From positions 496,001-560,000 of the forward strand of contig CABHOK010000007.1 in assembly GCA_902168205.1 (NCBI GenBank): a stretch of DNA of 64,000 nucleotides, read 5' to 3'. The position numbers and the translations under genes are program-made. Each line of letters opens with the position of its first letter. The stretch's first letter is position 1. Source of the stretch: an uncultured Chitinophaga sp. (GTDB lineage Bacteria; Bacteroidota; Bacteroidia; Cytophagales; Cyclobacteriaceae). The notes below the pieces were generated by a model that saw only the letters and a list, made by a program, of their open reading frames with translations, was not told the origin of the DNA and ran no database searches. This document shows, piece after piece, positions 52,861 to 62,963 of this stretch.

Positions 52861-54204
52861 ATGGCGCAACCGTTGAAGGAAAGACGGTTGGGACTTTTAC
52901 AGGCAACCGCGATCAACATGACCGACATGGTCGGCATTGGTCCGTTCATCACCTTGCCGATGGTGATCAGCATTATGAACGGTCCTTATTTCTTATACGC
53001 ATGGATAGCCGGAGCATTCTTGTCAATTATCGATGCGATGATCTGGAGCGAACTCGGGGCTGCATTTCCGCTGGCCGGAGGTTCCTATAATTTTCTGAAA
53101 GAAGCCTACGCGAAAAAAGAAACCGGCAAGCTGATGAGTTTTCTGTTTGTATGGCAAACGTTGATCCAGGCTCCGCTTGTAATTGCATCGGCTGCGATTG
53201 GCTTTGCTTCATACTTCGCTTACCTGGTGCCGCTAACCTACTGGCAAAGCAAATGTATCAGCGGTGGTGTTGTTATACTGATCGTTGTGCTGCTCTTCCG
53301 CAAGATCGAAGATATAGGAAAGATCAGCGTGCTGTTATGGATTGTTGTTCTGGGGACCATATTGTGGATCATTGTGCAGGGTTTCTCCTATGGAAATTTC
53401 CTGATGCCGCTTCAAACCATCAATGACGGACTTACCATCAATCATACTTTTGCTGCAGCCATTGGCTTTGCATCTGTGAAGAGTGTATATAGTTACCTGG
53501 GATACTATAATGTTTGTCACCTGGGAGGTGATATTATTGATCCTGCCAGAAATATACCCCGCAGCATGTATCTTTCCATTGCCGGTATATTTCTGCTATA
53601 CCTGTTGATGAATGTCAGCATTGTAAGCGTTATACCATGGCAGGAAGCAAAAGACAGTGAGTATGTGATCAGTCTCTTCATGCATCGTCTCGCAGGCCCG
53701 ATGGCTGGCAAGATCGTTACCGGGCTTATATTGCTCGTAGCCTTTGCTTCGGTTTTCTCGGCAACGCTTGGATATAGCCGCATTCCCTATGCAGCTGCCA
53801 TGGACGGAGCTTTCTTCAAGATATTCGCGAGAGTTCATCCGAAAGGAAATTTCCCCTATGTATCTATTCTCTTTTTAGGTTCAGTTGCTTTTATATTCAG
53901 TCTCCTGTTCCGGCTTAGTGATGTGATCAGTGCTATACTGGCCATGCGTATCCTGGTGCAATTCATTGGACAAGCCGTTGGACTATTGTCTCTCACCTAC
54001 ACCAAACGAAAAAACTTCCCGTACAAGATGCCTTTCTTTCCGTGGCCGGTATATATCGCCATCAGCATGTGGATATGTATTCTTATCTCCACCGGTATAA
54101 AAATGGCTGCTGCCGGAACTGCCATCATCGCTCTGGGTATTGTTATATACTTCATAAAAGCCAGGCTGGAAAAGAAGGCGGCACTTGAAGTGCTGGAGGA
54201 CTAA
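52861..54204 (+). CDS. APC superfamily amino-acid transporter
   Basis: 447 residues with about twelve helices. N-terminal ATAINMTDMVGIGPFITLPM is the APC helix-1 motif (the G-I-G unwound segment); IWSELGAAFPLAGGSYNFL in helix 2-3 and IPRSMYLSIAGIFLLYL follow. It imports or exchanges amino acids or amines; which one cannot be told. Transcribed alone and followed by a 28-bp palindrome. Confidence 0.88.
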   Translation: MAQPLKERRLGLLQATAINMTDMVGIGPFITLPMVISIMNGPYFLYAWIAGAFLSIIDAMIWSELGAAFPLAGGSYNFLKEAYAKKETGKLMSFLFVWQTLIQAPLVIASAAIGFASYFAYLVPLTYWQSKCISGGVVILIVVLLFRKIEDIGKISVLLWIVVLGTILWIIVQGFSYGNFLMPLQTINDGLTINHTFAAAIGFASVKSVYSYLGYYNVCHLGGDIIDPARNIPRSMYLSIAGIFLLYLLMNVSIVSVIPWQEAKDSEYVISLFMHRLAGPMAGKIVTGLILLVAFASVFSATLGYSRIPYAAAMDGAFFKIFARVHPKGNFPYVSILFLGSVAFIFSLLFRLSDVISAILAMRILVQFIGQAVGLLSLTYTKRKNFPYKMPFFPWPVYIAISMWICILISTGIKMAAAGTAIIALGIVIYFIKARLEKKAALEVLED

Positions 54205-54225
54205 TACATATCCCACCAAAATATA

Positions 54226-54253
54226 GCGGGCTATGGATATATCCATAGCCCGC
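54226..54253. terminator. 28-bp perfect palindrome between convergent genes
   Basis: GCGGGCTATGG (54226-54236), ATATAT, CCATAGCCCGC (54243-54253). It lies 21 bp after the amino-acid transporter and 27 bp before the FtsX-like gene end. There is no long T-run, so it may act as a weak or factor-assisted terminator or as a protein site. Confidence 0.6.
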
Positions 54254-54280
54254 ATCGTTATTGCAAGTTCTTTATCTATG

Positions 54281-56671
54281 CTACTCTGTGCGCAGACTCT
54301 TTACAGGATTCATCAATGAAGCGCGAATGGCCTGGTAACTCACCGTAAGTAAGGTGATAAGAAGCGCACCGAAAACAGAGACTGCAAAGATCCACCACGA
54401 TGCTTCGGTATGATATTCATATTGGGCGAGCCAATCGGAGATCAGGTAGTATGCTATTGGTACCGCGAGTAAACTCGATATCAACACAAGCACCACAAAA
54501 TCCTGTGATAACATTCTCCATAAACCAGATACGGATGCCCCGAGTACTTTTCGTATACCGATCTCTTTGGTGCGTTGCTCGGCAACAAAAGATGCCAGTG
54601 CAAATAGTCCAAGGCATGAAATAAATATAGCGAGTGCAGCGAAAAACGTTGATAATGTACCGAGTCGTTTTTCATCGCCAAACTTGCGTGAATATTCCTG
54701 ATCTACAAATGTAGGCGCCACCGGTAAAGCAGGATTTACCCGCTTGAATACAGTTTCAATCTTGCTGACTGCTTCCTGTGCGTTGACAGCCGGATTGAGT
54801 TTCAAAAGAAATATATTCTCCCGGTGAGTTGAAAGATGGAACATGGAAGGTCGCACCGGTGCGTAGGGAGATTCTACCAGCAGGTCCTCCACGATACCAA
54901 TTACGGTATAGGGAACATCTTCCCAACGTATAATTTTCCCTACGGGATCTTTCAATCCTATAAATTTCACGGCCGATTCATTGAGTATAAATGCATTTGA
55001 ATCGGAAGCAAACTCTCGTGAGAAATCTCTTCCTTCTTTAATCTTCCAGCGAACAGTTTTACCGTAGTCATGAGACACTGCGTTGTTCGGGAAGTCAACT
55101 GCCTGGTTGGGATCTTTACCTTCCCAGTCAAAACCACCGTTACTGTTCCATACAGAAGTTGTGGGACTTCCGGATTCAGCCATCTCCAGAATTACGCCTG
55201 CATTTACCAGCTCGGTACGCACGGCATCAAAATGCTTGTGAACTTCCTCTGTTACACCTAAACTTACCAGACCATCTTTACTATATCCGATCGGTCTGCT
55301 CTGGCCATGATGGATCTGTTTATATACTACCATGGTACCAATCACCAGCGTAGTGGAAATTGTAAACTGCAATACCACCAAAGCCTTTCTCGGTAATGAT
55401 GCATAGCGCCCTGCCCGAAATGTACCCTTCAATGTTTTAACAGGTTGAAACGATGACAGGAACAACGCTGGATAACAACCGGCAACAAGTCCGGTAAACA
55501 AAGTAAAGACAGCGCCAGCCAACCAGAACGTTGGGTTTAACCAAGGTAACTCAATGCGTTTGTCGGCTACGGTGTTGAATGAAGGTAAGATGAGCAGCAC
55601 CAACAGAATGGCGCACACAAATGCCAGCGAAGCAATTAACACCGACTCACTGAAAAACTGCACCACGAGTTGCTTGCGCATAGAACCAATTGCTTTGCGT
55701 ATACCTACCTCTTTGGCTCTCTTCTCAGAGCGGGCAGTGCTCAGGTTCATAAAATTTATGCAGGCCAGTATCAGTACGAATGCACCGATAACACCGAAGA
55801 GCCATACATTGGCAATACGTCCACCGGTATTAACTCCGCCTTTGAACTCAGAATACAACCTCCATTTATACATCGGGTGCAGAAAGACAATCGGATTATA
55901 GCGTCTCTCCTCATCGCTGATCTTGTTTAGTTTGACATCGTGTATCTTCGCAGACAATTGTTCCATTTCGGCATGATCGGCAATCATCGCGAAGGTTCTG
56001 GTAAAATTACTTCCCCACGGATTTTTCATCTTGCGCACCCACTCGTTCTGACTTAAATAGAGCGACCAGGGCAGTATAAATTTCAGATCGTAGAAAGATG
56101 AATTATACGGTATATCTTTATAGACACCGGTAACCGTAACATCCACAGTGTTGTCGATGCGTAATGTTTTACCAACCGGGTCAGCATGATCGAAGTACGT
56201 TTGGGCTACCGATTCCGACAGCAGAATAGAGTTCATATCTTTGAGTCCATCGCGTGTACCGCTTACCATCTCGAGCGTCAGCATGTGCGGCACCTCCGGT
56301 TCGAAGTAACTTCCGGATATCAGCAACATCTTATCGCCAAGCGTGAGTGTGTGATCATAGTTCCAGGAAGCCTGTACTACATATTTGAAATCACTGCCGT
56401 ATACCGATCGGATCTCTTCCGCCATTACTGCAGGGTTTGCTTCCTGTGTTCCTATTTCACCATTGAAGGTTTGATGTTGCATGACCTGTGCGATGCGATC
56501 ATAGTTACCATGGTATGTATTGTACTGCAGCTCATCGAATACCCAAAGACCGATGAGTATGGCAACACCCATGCCGACAGCCAGTCCACCAATGTTGATA
56601 AACGAGTAAGTCTTACTCTTCCAAAGGTTTCTCCAGGCGACTTTGAAATAACTGGTATACATAGTATTCAT
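54281..56671 (-). CDS. FtsX-like (MacB-type) ABC permease, 796 residues
   Basis: Start at ATG 56671 or 56662. N-terminus YTSYFKVAWRNLWKSKTYSF, conserved RAKEVGIRKAIGSMRKQLVV in the first half and RTKEIGIRKVLGASVSGLWR in the second, C-terminal ASLMNPVKSLRTE. Two MacB-type periplasmic domains between the FtsX bundles. No ATPase is adjacent. It follows a paralog by 128 bp on the same strand. Substrate unknown. Confidence 0.88.
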   Translation of the reverse strand: MNTMYTSYFKVAWRNLWKSKTYSFINIGGLAVGMGVAILIGLWVFDELQYNTYHGNYDRIAQVMQHQTFNGEIGTQEANPAVMAEEIRSVYGSDFKYVVQASWNYDHTLTLGDKMLLISGSYFEPEVPHMLTLEMVSGTRDGLKDMNSILLSESVAQTYFDHADPVGKTLRIDNTVDVTVTGVYKDIPYNSSFYDLKFILPWSLYLSQNEWVRKMKNPWGSNFTRTFAMIADHAEMEQLSAKIHDVKLNKISDEERRYNPIVFLHPMYKWRLYSEFKGGVNTGGRIANVWLFGVIGAFVLILACINFMNLSTARSEKRAKEVGIRKAIGSMRKQLVVQFFSESVLIASLAFVCAILLVLLILPSFNTVADKRIELPWLNPTFWLAGAVFTLFTGLVAGCYPALFLSSFQPVKTLKGTFRAGRYASLPRKALVVLQFTISTTLVIGTMVVYKQIHHGQSRPIGYSKDGLVSLGVTEEVHKHFDAVRTELVNAGVILEMAESGSPTTSVWNSNGGFDWEGKDPNQAVDFPNNAVSHDYGKTVRWKIKEGRDFSREFASDSNAFILNESAVKFIGLKDPVGKIIRWEDVPYTVIGIVEDLLVESPYAPVRPSMFHLSTHRENIFLLKLNPAVNAQEAVSKIETVFKRVNPALPVAPTFVDQEYSRKFGDEKRLGTLSTFFAALAIFISCLGLFALASFVAEQRTKEIGIRKVLGASVSGLWRMLSQDFVVLVLISSLLAVPIAYYLISDWLAQYEYHTEASWWIFAVSVFGALLITLLTVSYQAIRASLMNPVKSLRTE

Positions 56672-56799
56672 AGGTTGTTTCAGAGAAGGATGCTAAAAAG
56701 ATTCATAACGTTGCACAACGGAGCCCTCAACGAATCAAATACTCCCAACTTTTTTAAAAGTTACAGATCGTTTCTGTCTTTTTTAGCGATCGGGCTGCA

Positions 56800-59208
56800 T
56801 TATTCATCCTTCAAACACTTTACCGGGTTTACGCGGGCAGCCCGCAGCGCTTGGAGTCCTACGGTGATCCATGCAATGGCAAGGGCAATTATACCGGCTG
56901 CTATAAAATACCATGCTTGCAGGGAAATGTGAAACGCAAAATGATCGAGCCATGCCTGTGCGATGAAGTAACTAACCGGGAGCGCTATGATGATCGCTGC
57001 AAAAACAATTTTTGTAAAGTCTGCTGACAGTAACAGGACAATGCCCAGCTCTGTTGCCCCGAGTACTTTACGAATGCCAATCTCCTTTACCCTGCGTTCG
57101 GCAGTAAAGGCTACCAGTGCAAACAAACCCAGGCATGAGATCACAATAGCTATGCCTGCAAAATACCGTGACAACACCGAAACGTTTTGCTCCGCTATAT
57201 ATAGTGCATGATAGTCGTCATCGAGAAAATGATATTCGAAAGGAAGTCCGGGACTATATTGTACATGCAGTGCCATTAATTTCGCAATCGCCTCCTGTTC
57301 GTGTCCGGCTTGTATCTTTACCATGACCTTGTTGCTGCGCGGTTCAAATTGCATTACGCAAGGTTTGACATCTTCATAGAGTGACTCAAAATGAAAGTTA
57401 TCGGTTACGCCAATGATAGTCTTTTTATCGCCCCACAACGTTATGGTTTTGCCGATGGGATCTTTTATTCCCATGCGTTCTACAGCAGCTTTATTGAAGA
57501 TAACCGATGTACGATCGTCACTATACTCCGGTGAAAACGAGCGGCCTGCAATCATCTTTACTCCCAGTGTTTCAATAAAATTATAGCCTGCTTCCAGGTT
57601 GCAGAATCCTACGTCTTCATCCTGTTTACCGTCTTCCCAATCTATACCACTCAGCCCGCCATGCTTGCCTGTCAGATCATGATAAAAATTAGAAGCCTTT
57701 ACCACGCCCGGTATAGCGCTCACTTTGTCCATAAAGGTTTTTACATATAGTTCATACGCACCACCGCGTTCAAAGTAGCTTTCGTCAGCACCTGGCTTCA
57801 TTTCCATTTCAAAAAGTACAATGTTATCGCGCGAGTATCCCAGGTTCTTTTCCTGTATATACTTTATCTGCCGGTAGACGACCAGCACCGATACAATAAG
57901 AATAACCGATATGGTAAATTGAAATACAACGAGCCCCCTACGCGCCCAAAGTTCACCAAAGGAAGCGGTAAATTTGCCACGCAACATCGAGATCGCACTG
58001 AATCCCGACAGGTATAGTGCCGGATAACTCCCCGCCAGTATACCGGTAACCAGTGTGATGGTAACAAGCGCTGCAATCGTGACACCATCCATCGTAAACT
58101 CCAGGTGTTTGGATGTAAGTATATTGAAAGCGGGCAACAACAAGTCTGCCAGCAGTACCGCGATAATCATTGCAATAACGCTCATCACTACTGACTCAAA
58201 CAAGTATTGAGAAACCAGATTTCCGCGCGCTGCACCCACGGCTTTTTTTATACCTACTTCCTTCAGCCTGCGCGCTGCCTTCGCTGTAGAGAGGTTCATG
58301 GAGTTGATACACGCGATCACCATGATAAATATCGAGATGGTGGCGAACAATGCTATATATTCAATACGACCACCCACCGGTATGCCATTGGCATAGCGAC
58401 CATGAAGATATTTATCAGTGTAACGTTGCGCGAATAACACACTCTTCATCTCCTTGTCCTTCTTCTGCATGAAGTACTTTACCTTCTGGTTGAAAGCATC
58501 GGCATCAGTTCCCGATCTTAAAAGCACAAAAGTATGTGGATCACTGTTACCCCAATATTGCAACGAAGGGCGCTCGGCAAAAAAGTATTCGTAGTTAAGA
58601 AGCAGATCGTATTCTGTACTTACCGGCACATTTGGCTTTTGAAATATACCGGTAATATGTAGTGTGGCTATAAATTGTTCCTGGCTCCAGCCGAACGTGC
58701 GCCCTACTATATTGTCTGTGGTATGAAACAGTTTTAACGCGAGCTCTTCTGAGATCACCACACTGTGCTTGTCCGGAAGCAATGCTGTTTTGTTACCCTG
58801 TAGAATTGTGAGCGGAAAAACCTGGAAGTAATCTTTACTCACAAACTGTCCTGCTGCGTGCAGGCTTGTCTGGTCAGTCTTGATCACACCCTGATTGGAG
58901 AACCACGATGCCGGTACTACCGATGCTGCATACTCAACTTCCGGAATTTCCTGTGCCAGTGCGCTGGCCAATATACCGGGAGTGCACTCACATGTACCGA
59001 AAATGCCATTCTCCGAAGAGTTCTGTAAAAGCTGGTAACGCCTGTCATCATTCACGCCAAACCTGTCAACACTCATCTCGTGATGTATCCATAAAAAGAT
59101 AAGCAACGTACTGGCTAGTCCTGTCGAGAGCCCGACCAGGTTGATCAGAAAAGTACCTTTAAACTTTCTGAAGTTCCGGAAGATCAATATAAGGTTATGT
59201 CGAAACAT
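56800..59208 (-). CDS. FtsX-like (MacB-type) ABC permease, 802 residues
   Basis: N-terminus MFRHNLILIFRNFRKFKGTF, first-half motif RLKEVGIKKAVGAARGNLVS, second-half RRVKEIGIRKVLGATELGIV, C-terminus AARVNPVKCLKDE. Same architecture as the downstream paralog, with clear divergence, so the two may form a heterodimer or be independent duplicates. No ATPase beside it. Confidence 0.88.
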   Translation of the reverse strand: MFRHNLILIFRNFRKFKGTFLINLVGLSTGLASTLLIFLWIHHEMSVDRFGVNDDRRYQLLQNSSENGIFGTCECTPGILASALAQEIPEVEYAASVVPASWFSNQGVIKTDQTSLHAAGQFVSKDYFQVFPLTILQGNKTALLPDKHSVVISEELALKLFHTTDNIVGRTFGWSQEQFIATLHITGIFQKPNVPVSTEYDLLLNYEYFFAERPSLQYWGNSDPHTFVLLRSGTDADAFNQKVKYFMQKKDKEMKSVLFAQRYTDKYLHGRYANGIPVGGRIEYIALFATISIFIMVIACINSMNLSTAKAARRLKEVGIKKAVGAARGNLVSQYLFESVVMSVIAMIIAVLLADLLLPAFNILTSKHLEFTMDGVTIAALVTITLVTGILAGSYPALYLSGFSAISMLRGKFTASFGELWARRGLVVFQFTISVILIVSVLVVYRQIKYIQEKNLGYSRDNIVLFEMEMKPGADESYFERGGAYELYVKTFMDKVSAIPGVVKASNFYHDLTGKHGGLSGIDWEDGKQDEDVGFCNLEAGYNFIETLGVKMIAGRSFSPEYSDDRTSVIFNKAAVERMGIKDPIGKTITLWGDKKTIIGVTDNFHFESLYEDVKPCVMQFEPRSNKVMVKIQAGHEQEAIAKLMALHVQYSPGLPFEYHFLDDDYHALYIAEQNVSVLSRYFAGIAIVISCLGLFALVAFTAERRVKEIGIRKVLGATELGIVLLLSADFTKIVFAAIIIALPVSYFIAQAWLDHFAFHISLQAWYFIAAGIIALAIAWITVGLQALRAARVNPVKCLKDE

Positions 59209-59362
59209 GGCATGGAAGTTAAGAATCCATTCGTACGCAAGCTATACCAATGCCATTTTTAAGAAGTGCTGTTACGCTATAAATTTCAGGTTATCCGGTA
59301 TAGCCCGACTGTACACTGCCCATTCATAGAAATCGGATCGTCCACGTATGGGCACTTGAAAT

Positions 59363-59737
59363 TTATTTATCGAAGAACGGCTCATCAGCATTCGGGTCTG
59401 TACCAAAGCGTAAGATGTGACCGTCCGGATCGACTATCTGCATCTCATAGGCCCACGAAAAATTAGTAGGCGGAAGTTTAATGGTAACATCTTTTTCAAC
59501 GAATTGCTGGTGCAACTCCTGTATATCACCGTCAAACCCGATCCATATCCAGGTGCCTGGCATGCCTTGCGATCCTTTGCAAAGATATATACCCGTATTG
59601 TCGCGGGTGATACACGTAAACGTATCATCGCCCCAGTCGGCATTATCAAAGCCCAGTATATCCTTGTAAAACTTTACACTGCGGGTTATATCCTGCACGC
59701 AGAGAATCGGTGCTATATTTTCAATGCGGAAGTCCAT
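59363..59737 (-). CDS. VOC family protein (glyoxalase type)
   Basis: 124 residues, one VOC domain: APILCVQDITRSVKFYKDIL, GFDNADWGDD, then TWIWIGFDGD and the end YEMQIVDPDGHILRFGTDP, which is the usual last motif of this family. Substrate unknown. It stands alone after the FtsX-like gene, and dispersed repeat copy A lies just before its start. Confidence 0.85.
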   Translation of the reverse strand: MDFRIENIAPILCVQDITRSVKFYKDILGFDNADWGDDTFTCITRDNTGIYLCKGSQGMPGTWIWIGFDGDIQELHQQFVEKDVTIKLPPTNFSWAYEMQIVDPDGHILRFGTDPNADEPFFDK

Positions 59738-59769
59738 GGAGTTATTGTTAATGTTCGTTAACAGTTATT

Positions 59770-59875
59770 AGAAAAAACCAGAAACACAAAGAAATCACGA
59801 AGGAGACACGAAGTCACAAAGTATATTTTCTCCGTGTAACTCTGAGTCTTCTTTGTGATTTGTGCAAGGGATTTA
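59770..59875. repeat. Dispersed repeat, copy A (CACAAAG/CTCTGAG type)
   Basis: Starts AGAAAAAACCAGAAACACAA and contains the core from TCACAAAGTATATTTTCT through GTAACTCTGAGTCTTCTTTG. In inverted orientation the core recurs at 62846-62939 with one mismatch in 48 bp. Copy A has an extra insert of about 17 bp (GAAGGAGACACGAAG). The flanks carry further GTTAAC-type words. The remaining DNA to 60160 shows no gene. Confidence 0.75.
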
Positions 59876-60160
59876 TTATCCGTTACACGTTATCCGTTCT
59901 GTATTCCCCGTTTTCGGTTTAATATACCTCGGTTATACTTCTCGCAGCGATTCGCATATAGCGACTTACCACTGCACCCGATACAGTAAGTCAATTCTAC
60001 AACAATGATATAAAGTTATATTTAGATACGTAAGGAATTATATTCCAGTTGTATTATAGTCAAAACGAGTTCAATACAGCGGTGAAACAATCAAAATTGA
60101 CTTGGAATGTGCAATGCAATGTACCGGACCATCGACTTGTGGTATATTTATGGGAATATT

Positions 60161-60553
60161 TTATGGTTTGATCCAGTCTTTTGCCTCATCCAGAGAATTG
60201 AAATAATGCGATGTTAATGACTGGTCTTCCACCAGACTCATAGTATCCTCTACAGATACCTGTGTGAAAACGTCATCCGGTAAAATAATGGCCAGATGCG
60301 TATAGCCCAATTGCATGGCACGCTTGGTCCAATCCGTTATTGACCATTCCTGATCGTCAGGATGGATTGTACCTAAGTGTGTCGTATCAACGATTACGCG
60401 AGAACTGTGATATTGCTCCATTCCTGAAAGTAGAATGTCCAATGTATCACGGTATTCATTGGAGGTTACCGCAACTTTCCAACACAATATCATTGACTGA
60501 ATCGTTTCCTCATAGAGGATAGAAGCGTATTCCTGTTCGAAAAATTTAATCAT
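60161..60553 (-). CDS. STAS/SEC14-like hypothetical protein
   Basis: 130 residues, no signal. An N-terminal region (LCWKVAVTSNEYRDTLDILL) followed by strand RVIVDTTHLG, then WSITDWTKRAMQLGYTHLAI and DTMSLVEDQSLTSHYFNSLD ending in AKDWI. This order of helix and strand resembles the SpoIIAA/STAS-like SEC14 group found in Bacteroidota; similar proteins carry the same DQEW element. Function unknown. It lies within the 3-kb segment flanked by inverted repeats. Confidence 0.62.
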   Translation of the reverse strand: MIKFFEQEYASILYEETIQSMILCWKVAVTSNEYRDTLDILLSGMEQYHSSRVIVDTTHLGTIHPDDQEWSITDWTKRAMQLGYTHLAIILPDDVFTQVSVEDTMSLVEDQSLTSHYFNSLDEAKDWIKP

Positions 60554-60642
60554 ATCATTGAAGGTTTATGGTTAGCTACAAGTTTCAATTTCAATCAGTA
60601 TCACTCCTTCGACCAAAAGATTGTATTGAGTTACGGGACATA

Positions 60643-62295
60643 CTATTCTATATATATCTTCTTAACGTAAATCTCTCCACTTTCCGTCTGTACCAGGACA
60701 ATGTAAATACCTGACGCTAATCCGGAGCTGGAGTATATCATCTTTCCGGATTCCATTTGTCCACTTAAGTGCACAGCTCTGCCCATCGAGTTGAAGAATT
60801 TTATGCTGCGCGCATCGGTTACGCCTTCCATAATCAATTGATTTTCTGGGAGAGCATAGATTACTATATCTTGGGTATCCAAATCAGCAATGGCTACAGA
60901 CGAATAGCTTGAGGTGCCGTCAAAATCAGTTTGCTTTAACCTGTAATAATTTCGTCTGTTAGGATTGTAGTCTGTAACAGAATACCGCTGCTCTTCTATA
61001 CTGGTTCCGGCTCCCGGTATTGTTTTTAGAACGGACCAGGTTCTTGCATCAACTGATCGCTCCAGTGTGAAATAGTCGTTGTTGATTTCTGTCGCAGTCG
61101 CCCAGTATATATCTACAGTGTTCTCATACGGTATTGCTTTAAAATACAACAGTTCAACGGGAAGAATACTGCATAACGCACTTGCTGCTGACTCCGAGGA
61201 TATAGTATAAAAAGTAGACGGATTATTTTGGTTGTTGTAGGATGTTGTAATCCAGCCAGCGGAACGCGCAGATGTCGATATTCTAAATTCGTCAAACTTT
61301 GCATCGATATAGTGGTCGGCACCATATTGGGATCTTCCGAAATAATTAGCCGTTGAAGACTCTATGCTGGATGGCGAGAGTGTAATACCGGTTGAATTGC
61401 CGAGCAACGTCCCGTTTCGATATATACTTAGGCTTCCTTCAGTATTGTTAAGCACGACAGCCCAGTGAATCCAACTTCCGGTATTGGTAGTGTTGGTTAC
61501 AACAGGACCTTGCTCATTTGCAGCAGTGTTGGTAGTAATTCGTGCGCGGGTTTCTGCTGGACTTCCGGTACCAGTCGAAGGCGTTAAAAAGAAATTAATG
61601 TTTGTGTTCTGACCAAAATCAAATATCCGTTCCCAGTTGGTGGAGCTCCGATCGAGATTTACCCATCCTTCAAATGTGAAGTTTGATATACCGGCAAAGA
61701 ATCCGTTGGCTAAACGAAGATACTGACCAGCAGCAGAGCTTAGGATGTCTGTGCTGTTATTAAGATCTCGGCCAGCAGCTATTTTTGCCGTGGCAAGGGT
61801 AGCAGTGGAGTTATCGGTTAGATTGTTGCCATTGGCTGTATTGTCGTTGACGGTATTATTGAAGTGCCAGACCGCCTTATAGTTCGAATTCCAGGTTGCG
61901 GCAGCAGATGGGTCAGTGGTAACGCTGCTATTTCCATAGTACATGTGAATAACCGTATTGGCACTTATACTCAACGTAGGTACACGAACCCATGCTACAA
62001 ATGCGCCGGATGAGGCTGCATATGATTCAATTTGATGGTCAAGTTTGGTAAGGCAGTCATTTGTATAAAATATAATATCGTATCCATTGCTATTGGTTAC
62101 GTGTCCTCCATTAGCCGTGGTACGAAGGTCATTATCACTTACCGAAATCAGAACGGGGAAATCTGTATGATTTGACGTGCCGCTCACCTGCGATACTTGT
62201 ATGGTGATTGTTTTTCCATAATTATACCCTATGGGCTGGGCGTGTATACCACTAATGGCAATGACTAAGAGCAGTACAGTAATACCGATTCTCAT
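60643..62295 (-). CDS. DUF2341-LamG surface protein with T9SS sorting tail
   Basis: 550 residues. Signal peptide (VLLLVIAISGIHAQ), DUF2341-type N-terminal domain (about 40-130, TDFPVLISVSDNDLRTTANG, HMYYGNSSV), LamG/concanavalin-like domain (about 150-345, AVWHFNNTVNDNTANGNNLT, FTFEGWVNLDRSS), a linker domain with LPVELLYFKA, and a C-terminal type A sorting domain (FFNSMGRAV, SSGLASGIYIVLVQT) for export by the type IX system and attachment to the surface. LamG domains often bind carbohydrate. Confidence 0.85.
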   Translation of the reverse strand: MRIGITVLLLVIAISGIHAQPIGYNYGKTITIQVSQVSGTSNHTDFPVLISVSDNDLRTTANGGHVTNSNGYDIIFYTNDCLTKLDHQIESYAASSGAFVAWVRVPTLSISANTVIHMYYGNSSVTTDPSAAATWNSNYKAVWHFNNTVNDNTANGNNLTDNSTATLATAKIAAGRDLNNSTDILSSAAGQYLRLANGFFAGISNFTFEGWVNLDRSSTNWERIFDFGQNTNINFFLTPSTGTGSPAETRARITTNTAANEQGPVVTNTTNTGSWIHWAVVLNNTEGSLSIYRNGTLLGNSTGITLSPSSIESSTANYFGRSQYGADHYIDAKFDEFRISTSARSAGWITTSYNNQNNPSTFYTISSESAASALCSILPVELLYFKAIPYENTVDIYWATATEINNDYFTLERSVDARTWSVLKTIPGAGTSIEEQRYSVTDYNPNRRNYYRLKQTDFDGTSSYSSVAIADLDTQDIVIYALPENQLIMEGVTDARSIKFFNSMGRAVHLSGQMESGKMIYSSSGLASGIYIVLVQTESGEIYVKKIYIE

Positions 62296-62963
62296 ACAGG
62301 TGGGCTAAAAAAGCGATATTAAATGTACTAACAAATATTCTATTTCTACAGCACTCTCAGGTATAAAAGAATATGGTTGCGAGTCTGTTGTCTACCATGT
62401 ATATAATACTGAAATGTGTATTATGGCCTAGAAATATTAGATGTACACATTTGTAAGTTACTTTCTAAATTATATACATAACGTAATATATAGTATCTCT
62501 TGTCTCCTGAGAAACAACAGGCGTGATCGCTATCAACCCTTCCGAAACGCTTTCGTACAGCGATTTTTAGTATGATTTATGGGGGCTGAACCACTGCTAC
62601 AGCAGGATTTTAGAGTGATTGCACTGGAATGGAAACCTCATGTTGATTTGGGAGCCAAAGCATGTAGCTATCGTGATGCCGAATGCCGAGTTCGCCCCAT
62701 TAAACGTGGAGATGATCAAGGAGACAATGGAACAAAGGCAATCCACTATTACAGATAGACCGATATTTTCAATCCCATATCATACGGAAAAATACATGTC
62801 GCAAATATATTGTTACCATGTTGAGTATATTTACTTCGGATTAACAAATCCCTTGCACAAAGGAAATCACAAAGAAGACTCAGAGTTACACAGAGAAAAT
62901 ATACTTTGTGATTTCTCTTTGTGTTTCTGGATTTTTCTACGGTTAACGGTTAATCGTTAATGC
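62296..62963. other. 668-bp gap before the sensor kinase gene
   Basis: No gene I can support. It holds repeat copy B at its right end. A 59-codon frame at 62579-62758 (MGAEPLLQQDFRVIALEWKP...) has a plausible but unrecognised composition. The left 200 bp are A/T-rich and should contain the promoter of the surface protein gene. Confidence 0.5.
62846..62939. repeat. Dispersed repeat, copy B (inverted relative to copy A)
   Basis: Reverse complement starts TAGAAAAATCCAGAAACACA and contains the same core as copy A, ending GTGCAAGGGATTT. The two copies enclose about 2.97 kb (59876-62845). Confidence 0.75.

Noticed and set aside
56186-56932. 248-codon open frame on the plus strand
   Set aside because: Antisense to the two FtsX-like permeases, composition of a shadow frame.
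62579-62758. 59-codon frame (MGAEPLLQQDFRVIALEW...)
   Set aside because: No family recognised and no clear promoter or start context; mentioned only in the gap description.
59770-62939. Composite transposon formed by copies A and B
   Set aside because: No transposase, terminal inverted ends or target duplications were found; the repeats are better described as dispersed intergenic repeats.
62619-62960. 113-codon plus-strand frame
   Set aside because: Its 3' third is the dispersed repeat copy B, so it cannot be a conserved gene.
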